A stretch of 64,000 nt of DNA from an uncultured Chlorobiaceae bacterium (lineage in GTDB: Bacteria > Bacteroidota > Chlorobiia > Chlorobiales > Chlorobiaceae), in NCBI GenBank assembly GCA_903882665.1, contig CAIRXW010000045.1, positions 62,001-126,000 of the forward strand, given 5' to 3'. The position numbers and the translations under genes are program-made. The notes beneath the pieces were generated by a model. It did no database searches, was not told where the DNA came from, and worked only from the letters and a program-made list of their open reading frames with translations. Of the stretch, positions 30,431 to 40,402 are shown piece after piece; the stretch's first letter is position 1, and every line of letters starts with the position of its first letter.

Positions 30431-31393
30431 ATGAAGAAACGATCATATAAGCAGCTATTCGCGGGTCTTATCCTTTTTTTTGCGCTGCTCTATGCTGCGA
30501 CTCATTATGGCGAATTCACTCGTTTTGTCGCTCTACTGCACAGCATTGATCTTTCTTGGTTGTTTGTAGCCCTCTTTCTCCAACTGGGTACCTACATCGC
30601 GCTCGCCATGGTTTGGTACCGCACTCTGCGTTCTGCAGGTGTTCGATACCAGCTTCGCCGGCTCGTACCGCTTGCTGTTGGAAGGCTGTTTACAGACAAG
30701 GCGGTTCCATCCGGCGGTATCAGCGGTATCGCATTCATTTTTAATGCGTTGCGTAAAGATGATGTGCCTGGAGACGTTTGCATGAGGGTCATGTTGTTCG
30801 ACATATTTTCCTACTACGGCGCATATATTCTCTCTGCAACAGGAGCGCTCTTTGTGCTGTGGCAGCATAACGACATTCACAAATGGATGGTTATTGTGGC
30901 ATCGATATTTGTTGCTATTGCTCTTTTTATACCGGGTGCGGTTCTCTTTCTTAAACAGTTGGGCGCAAATGATCAGTTGCCTGCATGGATTGTCAAGCTG
31001 CCCCGTGTAGCCCCTCTTCTTGCCCTCTGGTCAGAGGTGCCGCAGACTGAGGAACGCAAGTCGAAGCTCAGGCCGCTGCTTTTCATTGAGACGACCATCT
31101 ACCAGACAACAGTGTTTCTTTTCGATACCGCTACGCTCTGGGCTATGCTGCAGGCTCTTGGTGAATCGGTTTCAATTATTTTCGTGTTTCCCTGTTTGGT
31201 TTTTGCTTCCATGGTGGCAATGCTCAGCCCGATTCCTCTTGGGCTCGGCACCTTTGAAGCCGCATGTGTAGGGTTACTCGTCATGTTTGAGATCAGGATC
31301 GAAACGGCTTTGACGGCGACGCTGCTGCTTCGAGGTTTCACCCTCTGGCTGCCCATGCTTCCCGGGCTTATCGTGACCCGCATGAAGATATGA
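30431..31393 (+). CDS. LPG synthetase TM-domain/UPF0104-type flippase-like membrane protein
   Basis: Multi-TM; AVPSGGISGIAFIFNALR, PIPLGLGTFEAACVGLLVMF characteristic of the AglD/UPF0104 family. Confidence 0.85.
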   Translation: MKKRSYKQLFAGLILFFALLYAATHYGEFTRFVALLHSIDLSWLFVALFLQLGTYIALAMVWYRTLRSAGVRYQLRRLVPLAVGRLFTDKAVPSGGISGIAFIFNALRKDDVPGDVCMRVMLFDIFSYYGAYILSATGALFVLWQHNDIHKWMVIVASIFVAIALFIPGAVLFLKQLGANDQLPAWIVKLPRVAPLLALWSEVPQTEERKSKLRPLLFIETTIYQTTVFLFDTATLWAMLQALGESVSIIFVFPCLVFASMVAMLSPIPLGLGTFEAACVGLLVMFEIRIETALTATLLLRGFTLWLPMLPGLIVTRMKI

Positions 31394-31442
31394 GGAGCGC
31401 CGGTAAAACTGGACTTGGCTTTGTGATGTTGTTGAACAGGCG

Positions 31443-32141
31443 TTAGTTGTCGGGGCAGCAGCCGCTGTCGACAAAGAGGCTGTAGAATGCATTCACGCTT
31501 CCGGAGGGGTGTTCGCCTGCGATGCTCTCATACTCTTTCTTCTCAACTTTACGGCCGAATGCTGTTTCAATGGCAGGCGCTGTCAGAATTCTGAATATCT
31601 CATCCATTTTTTCCGCTGAGTAAGGCATGTTGTTGTCGAGCCACCAGGTCATGAGCGAGAGCAACGAACTGACCAGATGGTGAGTGGTTATCTCTATGGG
31701 TACGGGCGGAGATTTTTTGTTCCTGATAAGCTCGGTCAGGGGCCCGATCAGCATGGTATAGAGATCGCGGTGCAGGTATTTCAGAATCATCTCGCCGCTT
31801 TGTTTGCCTGCGATGGCCTTGTAGAGTTTGTGATGCTGCCTGGTGTGGCGGAAGAGCTCCAGAATGAAATGGACTTCAGGATCCTTTCCCGTGCGTCTGG
31901 CGGCAAAAAGAGCCTGCTGCTGCTGTTCGAACAGGGTGCGCAGGTGCTCAAAACAGGAGAGGAGCAGTTCATCCTTGTCGCGATAGTGCGCATAGAAGGT
32001 CGATCGTCCCACGTCCGCACGATCAAGAATGTCCTGCACGGTGATGGCCTCGTACCCTTTTTCTACAATCAACGCCATGAGCGCCTCATGCATCAGTCTG
32101 CGCGTGCGCCCGATTCGCCTGTCTTCCTTTTTTTCTTTCAT
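31443..32141 (-). CDS. TetR/AcrR-family transcriptional regulator
   Basis: LMHEALMALIVEKGYEAITVQDILDRADVGRSTFYAHYRDKDELL. Confidence 0.95.
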   Translation of the reverse strand: MKEKKEDRRIGRTRRLMHEALMALIVEKGYEAITVQDILDRADVGRSTFYAHYRDKDELLLSCFEHLRTLFEQQQQALFAARRTGKDPEVHFILELFRHTRQHHKLYKAIAGKQSGEMILKYLHRDLYTMLIGPLTELIRNKKSPPVPIEITTHHLVSSLLSLMTWWLDNNMPYSAEKMDEIFRILTAPAIETAFGRKVEKKEYESIAGEHPSGSVNAFYSLFVDSGCCPDN

Positions 32142-32247
32142 AAATTTTCTTTTTCAGCCCCACAAAACCAGCGGTTTTGTCCGGTAGTGAACAATTCTCA
32201 AAACATTGGTTGTTGAAACAAAGATCAAATATATGTATTCTTTTTTA

Positions 32248-32269
32248 GAACACAGTGTTCATTAATGAA
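32248..32269. promoter_or_regulatory. overlapping palindromes, candidate TetR operator
   Basis: GAACAC-A-GTGTTC overlapping TTCATTAATGAA in the divergent tetR/arsM intergenic region. Confidence 0.5.
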
Positions 32270-32304
32270 TAAGATATTCTATAAAATAAATAGAGGGAGG
32301 CAAT

Positions 32305-33147
32305 ATGGAAGAGAGGCATATCAGGGAAGCGGTTAAAAAGAGCTACGCCAAAACGGTAAAGCAGGATGGTTCTTGCGGATGTTCCCAAAAGGCCAATTAT
32401 ACGGATACTGAATTTATCCAGTCAGCAGGTAAAGCTGTCGGGTATTCTGACAGGGAGTTGAAGAGCATACCGGTGGGTGCCAATCTCGGGCTTGGTTGCG
32501 GCAATCCCGTGGCTCTTGCGGTGATCATGGAGGGTGATGTGGTGCTTGACCTCGGTTCGGGAGCCGGGTTTGACTGTTTTCTTGCTTCGAACATTGTTGG
32601 CGAGAGGGGGTGTGTGATTGGCGTGGATATGACGCCGGAGATGGTCGAACGGGCAAAAGCGAACGCCCAGCATAACGGTTACCGGAACGTCGATTTCAGG
32701 CTTGGCGAGATCGAGAAGCTTCCTGTAGAGAGTGCGAGCGTTGACGTGATCATCTCAAATTGCGTCATCAACCTTTCGACCGACAAGCCAGGGGTGTTTC
32801 AGGAGGCATGGCGTGTCCTGAAACCGGGCGGGAGGCTTATGGTGTCGGATATCGTCCTTCTTGAAGATTTGCCTGCTTACCTCAGCGGATCGGTCGAGGC
32901 GTACGCTGGATGCATTGCGGGTGCTGTTCGCAAAGAGGAATATCTCGACGCGATAAAAGAGGCCGGGTTTGAGGAGATATCGGTAGTCGGAGAGAGCCAC
33001 TTTCCTGAGGAGATGATTGCCGGACAGCCGCTTTTGCAGGAACTTGCCGCCACTGTCAGCATTCCGATGAGCGAACTGCAGCGGATTGGCCGTTCGGTCG
33101 TAAGCCTCAGGGTCGCGGCTAAAAAGGGCGTGCCTGATAAAAGTTAA
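32305..33147 (+). CDS. arsM: arsenite S-adenosylmethionine methyltransferase
   Basis: GLGCGNPVALAVIMEGDVVLDLGSGAGFDCFLAS; ISNCVINLSTDKP; RVLKPGGRLMVSDIV. Confidence 0.93.
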   Translation: MEERHIREAVKKSYAKTVKQDGSCGCSQKANYTDTEFIQSAGKAVGYSDRELKSIPVGANLGLGCGNPVALAVIMEGDVVLDLGSGAGFDCFLASNIVGERGCVIGVDMTPEMVERAKANAQHNGYRNVDFRLGEIEKLPVESASVDVIISNCVINLSTDKPGVFQEAWRVLKPGGRLMVSDIVLLEDLPAYLSGSVEAYAGCIAGAVRKEEYLDAIKEAGFEEISVVGESHFPEEMIAGQPLLQELAATVSIPMSELQRIGRSVVSLRVAAKKGVPDKS

Positions 33148-33202
33148 TGGTATTGCTGGTACCGCAGGCACGCCTGAAAAATGTATTAAAGAGAGCGAAG
33201 GA

Positions 33203-34312
33203 TCAGGGAACCGGTTTGACGATTACCTCACTTGCAGGTATCCACTGGTCGAAGATGATGGTTTTCGCACCAACTGCCGGTGTTGTCCCTTTGGTTTTTG
33301 TGAGGGTGATGCGGTCGAGGTACCATCCCGGACCATTTCCCGAGTCGTCCCGCCATACACGAACCTTTTTCGGAGCGCCGACGTCGCCGAAAATAGTCAC
33401 GCTGTTGGTGTCACCCGACTCAAAAAGTTTTGGGGGACAGGAATCGATGATATAATGGAGCATTTGTTCATCCGGGCCCACGACAGCGAAGCGCAGCCAT
33501 GCATCTGTTCCGCCACCGCCTACATCAGCGGTTTTGACGTCAAGCACGTATGCAGGAGCAGGGGGAGTGATGAAGGGGCGATCGGTACGGGTTGCCAGAC
33601 GCAGATTTCCGGAGAATTCCTTCTCATTGAGCACTTCGCGTAGCGTTGCGGGATTGTTCACAAGAATGCCATCCACTCCCATCCGCATATAATTGCGCAT
33701 GGCGTCGGAATCCTGAAGCGTCCACACATATACCATTTTGAGGTGTCCCCCGTGTGCTCTGCGAGCCACTGCATTCATGACGGTATGCGGCACATTGGGG
33801 CCGACTCCGTATGCATAAATACCATTGCCATAGGTGTGCTGACTGATACCCAGTTCCTGAAAGAATGCTGAAACACGCATTGAGTTGTTGTCTTCGTCGA
33901 TGCCCACACCTTCGTTTGGGGCCATGGCGAATCCTTTCAGCGGGTTGAAGAAGGCTCGGTCGTCATAGGAAGAAATTGAAAACAGAACATTTACCGGTAC
34001 CTGATCGGTCAGGTGCTTGCGCACGAGCTTCAACAGGGTGAGAAACTGGTTTTCCGGCTGATCCTTGCAGTCGAAAATCACCAGAGCGACGGAAGGCTTT
34101 GCTTTCAGCACCACACTCATTCGGTCAAGATAGGGGATAAGCGCATCTGCTTCGGGCGTAACCGATTTATCGTGACTGACCAGAAAATACTTTGGGCTGT
34201 CGTAATAGCGGATATCGCATTCAATAGCATTGGCTCCTTCGGCGATAGCATTCTTGACGGCATCTGTGCTGTTGCATCGGTGGGCAACGACGTAGAACGG
34301 TCTTGCTGACAT
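33203..34312 (-). CDS. sicariid/SMaseD-like phospholipase D domain plus C-terminal PLAT/LH2-like domain
   Basis: RPFYVVAHRCNSTDAVKNAIAEGANAIECDIRYY...SHDK, GVDGILVNNPATL; C-term YVLDVKTADVGGGGTDAWLRFAVVG...LFESGDTNSVTIFGDVGAPKKVRVWRDDSGNGPGWYLDRITL. Confidence 0.78.
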   Translation of the reverse strand: MSARPFYVVAHRCNSTDAVKNAIAEGANAIECDIRYYDSPKYFLVSHDKSVTPEADALIPYLDRMSVVLKAKPSVALVIFDCKDQPENQFLTLLKLVRKHLTDQVPVNVLFSISSYDDRAFFNPLKGFAMAPNEGVGIDEDNNSMRVSAFFQELGISQHTYGNGIYAYGVGPNVPHTVMNAVARRAHGGHLKMVYVWTLQDSDAMRNYMRMGVDGILVNNPATLREVLNEKEFSGNLRLATRTDRPFITPPAPAYVLDVKTADVGGGGTDAWLRFAVVGPDEQMLHYIIDSCPPKLFESGDTNSVTIFGDVGAPKKVRVWRDDSGNGPGWYLDRITLTKTKGTTPAVGAKTIIFDQWIPASEVIVKPVP

Positions 34313-34610
34313 AGGATCCTCCCTTGTTTGAATGGTGAATGAAAAAGCCTGATGAAACGTTTACAGGTACTTTACCACAAAAACTGCAACATCGCTTGTA
34401 CTAAGTGACGAAATGAAATGATTATGACGGGTAAAATCGCCGTCCCTGCGGACTGTGTTTTGAAAGCCGATTCAGGTATTGAACTTATGCCGTTCGGCAG
34501 ATCTGGACACGTCCCGGTTTTTGATGTCCATTCTTTTATACAGACTGTTTGGTTTTATTCAAATAAGCGATCGGTTAACCCGGTTGATCCTGGCGGGGAA
34601 GAGGCAGACT

Positions 34611-35471
34611 TCAGCGGCAAGTCTCAATCATCATTTGAAAGGTTTTTTCATCAGGCGGCTGCTGCTGAAGGAGCGGGGCAGTATTGCTACCCATCTGCTC
34701 TTCGTACAGTTCATGCCCTTCATGCCGAAAGAAAACGCCCAGTGGGAGTTTATCGTATCTGGCAGCAAGACGGAATGCAGCATTGCGGTCAGTGGTGTCG
34801 TGGCCCTTGGGCAAAGAGTGGATGTTTTTCTTGAACCACTGGCAGGTATGCAGTTTGTTGAAGATGACGCATGGCTGGCATACTTCGACCACCGAAAATC
34901 CCCTGAATGCAATCGCCTCCCTGATCATTAATTTTGTCTGCTCTACATCTCCGGCCAAGCCTCTTGCTATGAACTGAGCATTCATGGCCAGTGCAACTTC
35001 CAGCGGGTTGAAAGGTTCGAGCTTGACTCCGTTAACCTTTGCCGGGCTCTTTATGCCGCGCGGCGATGCGAGAGAGGCTTGTGCGTTGTTGAGGTTGTAG
35101 ACCATGTTGTTGTGGACAATCACCGTGACATCAATGCTTTTCGGAATAGCTTGGATAAAATGATTACCTCCTTCGTCCAGCATATCGCCGTCACCCGATT
35201 CAACGATAACAACAAGTTTTCTGTCCGGCAGCTTCATGCCAGGATCGGCAGGACACGGACGGCTGTGCAACTCTTGGAGCATCGCATTCAGATCGTGCAG
35301 CGTTTTGTCTGCCTGATCTATGCCAGAGAGCATCACGAGGTTTTCCGGTTCAATGTTGAGTTCATGCATTGTCAACTTTACGGCCTTGTGCAGCATGTGG
35401 TTTCCGCACGCAGGGCACCATGCTACATCGGTGACGTGGGGCATATTGACCTCGGAGGGGGAGTCATTCAT
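34611..35471 (-). CDS. divergent 2-oxoacid:ferredoxin oxidoreductase beta-subunit-like (TPP) protein
   Basis: WCPACGNHML, SGDGDMLDEGGNHFIQAIPKSIDVTVIVHNN, QPCVIFN. The usual SGIGCS segment is altered. Confidence 0.85.
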   Translation of the reverse strand: MNDSPSEVNMPHVTDVAWCPACGNHMLHKAVKLTMHELNIEPENLVMLSGIDQADKTLHDLNAMLQELHSRPCPADPGMKLPDRKLVVIVESGDGDMLDEGGNHFIQAIPKSIDVTVIVHNNMVYNLNNAQASLASPRGIKSPAKVNGVKLEPFNPLEVALAMNAQFIARGLAGDVEQTKLMIREAIAFRGFSVVEVCQPCVIFNKLHTCQWFKKNIHSLPKGHDTTDRNAAFRLAARYDKLPLGVFFRHEGHELYEEQMGSNTAPLLQQQPPDEKTFQMMIETCR

Positions 35472-35754
35472 GATCGGAATCCTTTCACGTATGGTTGATG
35501 CTTTTTCAATGACTTACAAGAGGGATTGTTTATGGGTAAAACATCCTGTTTGGTTATGAGAGACAAATGGTGTTGGTTTATAGATTTTGTTATAACCAAC
35601 AAACGTCCTGAAAAGTTTTGATGAAAAAAGAGGGAATTCTGAATTTATTAAGGAGTTCTGCCAATTTTTTGAATTAAGCGATTTTATTTTGATTCACCAA
35701 AAATCGTCGGATACCCCTTTTGCGTTATGTTCACTTGTTCCTGTGGCCAATAGG

Positions 35755-36738
35755 TTATTTCGAATAAAAGGCGATCAAGCCGAAAGAGAGAAAGAGAACG
35801 GAGGCCAGAAGAATGGTCACGTCACTGATTTTGCGCATAAACGCCTCCTGCTTCTCCTGGTACATACTTGCGATACCTATTACGGCAACATTATTTAACA
35901 GAAGAAAATAGGTCGATTTCGGAAGAGTTTTCCTGTAGGTAAAATAATAGAGGAGCATTCCGGAGATCAGGCTCGTGATGATGAGAAATTGTTTTGTATG
36001 CAGAAAGGAGGATGAGTTCGCAATTGTTTTGATGCCGCTCAACAGGTCGCCACGGCGGTCGCGCATGTCCCACATTACCTCTATAAAAAATGCACAGATA
36101 AAGAGATATCCCCAACAAACCCATGTTTTGAACGAAAGAGAGTGACCTGCAAAAAAGAGGGGAAGAACGATTATCGCGGTCGCCCAATCGAGAGGAGGGG
36201 TGAGGTTTTTAACGATGTAGATATCTTTCAGTCGCCGGGCACCGCTCAAACGCATGGATAGAAAAGCCGGGAAGCTTTTATGATTGTACAGAAAACCGAT
36301 AAGGATGATAAGCGCCGTTGTCCAGAATGCTGATTGTCCAAATTGAAAGGCGATGACAAGTGAGATGAAGGAGACCAGATAGAAGGTCACGAACGTGATA
36401 AGCTTTTTGTTCTTGAGGGCGTTTTTCAGACCTTCGGGGTTGTTCGCTGCATCTTCGATATCATCGGTGAGCCGGTTGTCCTGGTATATCGAAAAGGTAA
36501 GCAGGAAGACCGTCAAAATGGCCCATCCATTGACCGGGATATCAAAATAAATTGACCAACTCGCAGCCCCAAGCGCAGAAAGAAGCGAGAGATGGAGTTT
36601 ATTTCTGAAGAAATAGTTCGGCACGATGTGTTTTGCTTTCCGATTATTGGATTTGCAGCTATGGCACCAATAGCACGTAGATGTTTGCAACGTAAATAGA
36701 GCGCGGCTTGATGAAATCCAAAAACAAGATTTCATCAA
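35755..36738 (-). CDS. UbiA-like membrane prenyltransferase homolog
   Basis: Multi-TM with YQDNRLTDDIED and WDMRDRRGDLLSGIKT acidic motifs. N-terminus uncertain. Confidence 0.7.
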   Translation of the reverse strand: MMKSCFWISSSRALFTLQTSTCYWCHSCKSNNRKAKHIVPNYFFRNKLHLSLLSALGAASWSIYFDIPVNGWAILTVFLLTFSIYQDNRLTDDIEDAANNPEGLKNALKNKKLITFVTFYLVSFISLVIAFQFGQSAFWTTALIILIGFLYNHKSFPAFLSMRLSGARRLKDIYIVKNLTPPLDWATAIIVLPLFFAGHSLSFKTWVCWGYLFICAFFIEVMWDMRDRRGDLLSGIKTIANSSSFLHTKQFLIITSLISGMLLYYFTYRKTLPKSTYFLLLNNVAVIGIASMYQEKQEAFMRKISDVTILLASVLFLSFGLIAFYSK

Positions 36739-36819
36739 GCCATCTCTCCTGAAAAAGGCAACAGCAAAATATTTTCTGACGAACCGGTCAAAAAAAATAG
36801 AGTTAACCGGAGAGGTTTG

Positions 36820-37005
36820 TCAGCAGTTATTGCAGCTTTTGAAGCCAATTATCTTATAGAGCGGGCAGAAACCGATCCCTGCGGTAATGAGGGGAATCAA
36901 TCCTATCGCCCCCAACCAGGAGTGGTACATAACACCAAACACCATAACGACTATGCCGATAACTGCCCGGATAATTCGGTCCACCTGTCCCATATTTTTG
37001 TCCAT
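36820..37005 (-). CDS. DUF2892/YgaP-TM-like small membrane protein
   Basis: MGQVDRIIRAVIGIVVMVFGVMYHSWLGAIGLIPLITAGIGFCPLYKIIG. Confidence 0.88.
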   Translation of the reverse strand: MDKNMGQVDRIIRAVIGIVVMVFGVMYHSWLGAIGLIPLITAGIGFCPLYKIIGFKSCNNC

Positions 37006-37331
37006 CCCTGCTCCTCTATATTTCTAAAAGAAATAATACGTTTTTCCTTTCAAAGGATTTTACGGTTTATTTCGTTCCATTATGTTAAATAATTCTACCC
37101 CTTGCAGGAAGAGCCTGCATGCGCGCTCAGACGGCGGTACTGTCTGAGCGTGTCATAACACATGCCGCAGAAGAAAATATTTTGATTGATTTTTAGCTGA
37201 AATTTTGCAATATTGATACCTATTCGGGGTATGGGTATCTTGAGCCTTGCTGGCCAAAAAGGATGCACAAGGGGCGTGTACCCGAGCAGGATGAACTGAA
37301 TAAATTATCAAGCAGGTAAAAAAAATATACG

Positions 37332-37706
37332 ATGATGAATACTCGTGAAGTTACTCCCACCAAAGCCCTTGCGATGATTAACAAAGGGGCGTTGCTTGTC
37401 GATGTCCGTGAACCGGGTGAAGTTGACAAAAAAGCATTTGATGTTCCTGAAGTCCTGTTGATTCCATTACGCCAGCTTGAAAAACGGTTTCAGGAAATAC
37501 CTGTAGACCGTCAGGTAATTATCGCCTGTCACAGTGGTAATCGCAGCTTAATGGCGATCCGTTTTTTGATGAACCATGGATACAGTAAAACTGTCAATAT
37601 GCAGTCCGGTATTTCCTGTTGGGCAGCAGAAGGGCTTCCCGTTAAAGGAAAGCCGCAACAACAATCCGGATCATGGCTATCACAACTGTTCGACAGGAAG
37701 TCATGA
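37332..37706 (+). CDS. rhodanese-like domain protein
   Basis: LLVDVREPGEV, IIACHSGNRSLMA; likely active-site Cys in CHSGNRS. Confidence 0.93.
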   Translation: MMNTREVTPTKALAMINKGALLVDVREPGEVDKKAFDVPEVLLIPLRQLEKRFQEIPVDRQVIIACHSGNRSLMAIRFLMNHGYSKTVNMQSGISCWAAEGLPVKGKPQQQSGSWLSQLFDRKS

Positions 37707-37846
37707 ATACCGTTTCCCCGTTTCTCTTCTGACGAAAGTTCTCAGCAGCTATTATTCAGGACGCTTATGCTTGATCAGAGAGTGAAGTTCCTGACGGAAG
37801 TGTGTATTGTTTCAGTAAAAAGGCTATCATGTTCTTCATCGGCCTC

Positions 37847-38200
37847 TCACTCCTTTTCTGGAAGGTATTTTTGTACAGCAGCGATGAGGGCATCAAGGTC
37901 GGCCAGACTATCGATATCCTCTTTCTTCAGAAGCACTTCGATCGTTGTCTCCTTTTTCAGGATAACAGGGTACTGGAAGCGCTGGTTATATTTTTTCTCG
38001 AATTCGTCCCGGTGCAGAAACTCCATGGGATAGCCTATGGAGGTGCGGAACGCTTTCCATGCATCAATTTCAGTGAATGGCCCGTGGGTCAGTTTGCAGA
38101 GACTGCAACTGTAGGTTTCGGGGCTCAGGATCTTGTGTCCCAGGTCGATAAGACTGCTAACGGGGTTGCTGTCGGTGTTGTAGACAAAAATAAGTGTCAT
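37847..38200 (-). CDS. conserved hypothetical protein with CSLC motif
   Basis: MTLIFVYNTDSNPVSSLIDLGHKILSPETYSCSLCKLTHG...; start placed at the internal Met. Confidence 0.7.
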   Translation of the reverse strand: MTLIFVYNTDSNPVSSLIDLGHKILSPETYSCSLCKLTHGPFTEIDAWKAFRTSIGYPMEFLHRDEFEKKYNQRFQYPVILKKETTIEVLLKKEDIDSLADLDALIAAVQKYLPEKE

Positions 38201-38423
38201 TATTTTGGGTTGTATGGTTGTAGATCTTTTGTGCATATCCCTGCAACGAAATGATGCCCCAGACCGCACCCGATTTCAAGAACATCAATAAATGTGTTAT
38301 TTTTCTGTGCAAAAGAGTAACAAGAGCATAAACATGATTTATGGCATAGAGGTTGCAACTTAAACATCCTTTGAAAAGATATGTTTACAACACGGTCTAT
38401 AACTTTTTGAACAAGTACAGTAT

Positions 38424-38744
38424 ATGACAGACTCTCATAGTGGCGACACTCTTGTCTCTATTGCCTGGTTTGTTATGCCAGTCATTATCGCTGTTGGATT
38501 GTCAATTTATGCGCTTTATTCAAAAAAAATCTCAAATCCAACGCTTTTTGTATTCAAGTATACCATACTCGGCGCAATTCCCTGCTCAATGATCATTGGA
38601 TTCGTTGCCGATTTTATCTCTTCTTATCAGATGTCAGCCGGTGTTCTGATGATTTTCTTTGAACCACCTGTAGCGACGTTGGTTGCTGGGATCGCAGCAC
38701 TTATTATATGGTTAATTGATCGTCGCAGAACCGTTTTGGAATAA
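38424..38744 (+). CDS. hypothetical membrane protein
   Basis: Three hydrophobic segments; ORF only. Confidence 0.6.
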   Translation: MTDSHSGDTLVSIAWFVMPVIIAVGLSIYALYSKKISNPTLFVFKYTILGAIPCSMIIGFVADFISSYQMSAGVLMIFFEPPVATLVAGIAALIIWLIDRRRTVLE

Positions 38745-38815
38745 TACCCGTTAAATTTTGCCCCTGTCAGGATATTGTATAAAAAACCTTCTCTGCGAGT
38801 AGAAAAACGATTTGG

Positions 38816-39169
38816 CTAACTTTTTCGGAGTGCAAGGGCTGTCCAGATTGCACCGAGCAGATCGACTGCCCCAAAGAGGATGAGTACGGGACTCACGAGG
38901 CCCGACAAGACAAATGCGGAAAAAAAAAGAATGACGGATGAGCGGGCATAGACCGTCCACCGGAAATAGTCAGTCAGCTCATGGCGGGCTCCCTGGAAGT
39001 CGTAGAAGGCGAAGAAGCACAAGAGTGACCCTATGACGCGAATCCAGACTTCACTGGTGCAGGGAAAACCAAATACAGCAAGAATGGGGTTGGGTATGGT
39101 CATGAGAGTGATTCCCAAAACAAGCTCATAGATCCCGAATATGAAAACGCTTTTGGCTGCATTGCTCAT
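38816..39169 (-). CDS. hypothetical membrane protein
   Basis: Four hydrophobic segments; start with AAGGAGGA SD-like sequence upstream. Confidence 0.7.
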   Translation of the reverse strand: MSNAAKSVFIFGIYELVLGITLMTIPNPILAVFGFPCTSEVWIRVIGSLLCFFAFYDFQGARHELTDYFRWTVYARSSVILFFSAFVLSGLVSPVLILFGAVDLLGAIWTALALRKS

Positions 39170-39510
39170 CATTCCTCCTTGTGGTATGTTGTTCAAACAT
39201 TGAAGAACATCCTTGCTGCTGCTGACTGGTTGAACGGTATTGGATTATTATCCATTTGTATGTACTGGGCAATATACATCTTGCTGTAATTTATCTTGTG
39301 GCAAGTTGTCTTGAAGCGGGTAAAAAAATCATTATCCCGTTATGACGGCAAGTGTTCAAGAGTTGTTTGTTTGTAAAAAAATGGCAACTTATTATCACTG
39401 AGTTGAAAAAAGAATGTTTCAAGTGATAACTTGCGAAAGCACAATCTTCCTGAAATATTGTTGCCGTACAAAACAGATGAATAGTTCTCCTTCCAACACA
39501 AGACCACGTT

Positions 39511-40398
39511 ATGACATTGTTACTTGGCAGGGTTGACCTCCTTTTTGATGCGTTGGAGCATTTTTGGGAGCATAAGCGCACGAAGCGAACGGCTGCAAAC
39601 GTTTTGATCATTACTTTTCTCGGAGCTCTTTCCCTGATAGAGCTTTGCCGTCAGGGATGGCTGCCGGGAGGACTTGCGGCAATTATTCCATCAAGCCACT
39701 ATTACGCTATCAATATTGCGTTTTCCATGTTGCTTGGCCTGGAAGTTATCGGGTTGGTTTTCAGTCTTGCGAACTCGGTTTCAGATTCGGTTGGCAAGCA
39801 GTTCGAAATTCTCTCTCTCATTCTGCTTCGGCAATCTTTTGAGGAATTTATCTACTTTAACGAGCCGCTGGTGTGGGTGGAGACATCAAAGCCTGTGCTG
39901 CACATTCTTTCCAATGCTGGCGGCGGCCTGTTGATTTTTCTTCTGCTTGGCCTCTATTACAAACTTCAGCAACATCGCGTCATTACACAAAGCTCTGTTA
40001 CTACAGCAGACTTTATTGCATCAAAAAAGCTTGTATCACTGTTGCTTCTGCTCATTTTTATTGGAATCGGCATCACTGATGTCTCATTTTACCTATCAGG
40101 CCAGCCGATACACGATTTCTTTGCGATATTTTACACGGCTCTTGTCTTCAGCGATGTGCTGCTGGTGCTGGTTTCCCTCCGTTACAGTTCAAGTTATGAA
40201 ATTCTTTTTCGTAACTCCGGTTTTGCTGTTGCCACCGTGGTTGTGCGGCTTGCACTGACGGCTCCGCCCTTTTTTAATGTTCTTCTTGGTGTCGGGGCAA
40301 TGGTTTTTGCAATTGGTATTACCTTTGCCTACAACGGATTTAAAAAAACAGAGGCCGTTACATCGTCACCTGCCGCATTGCCGCAAGAGAGCGCATAA
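39511..40398 (+). CDS. hypothetical multi-TM membrane protein
   Basis: 295-aa ORF with multiple TMs; no family recognised. Confidence 0.75.
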   Translation: MTLLLGRVDLLFDALEHFWEHKRTKRTAANVLIITFLGALSLIELCRQGWLPGGLAAIIPSSHYYAINIAFSMLLGLEVIGLVFSLANSVSDSVGKQFEILSLILLRQSFEEFIYFNEPLVWVETSKPVLHILSNAGGGLLIFLLLGLYYKLQQHRVITQSSVTTADFIASKKLVSLLLLLIFIGIGITDVSFYLSGQPIHDFFAIFYTALVFSDVLLVLVSLRYSSSYEILFRNSGFAVATVVVRLALTAPPFFNVLLGVGAMVFAIGITFAYNGFKKTEAVTSSPAALPQESA

Positions 40399-40402
40399 AA
40401 GG

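Noticed and set aside
37124-37150. CGCTCAGAC/GTCTGAGCG hairpin upstream of the rhodanese gene
   Set aside because: A real inverted repeat, but isolated, without a U-tract, and 180 bp from the gene. Function not supportable.
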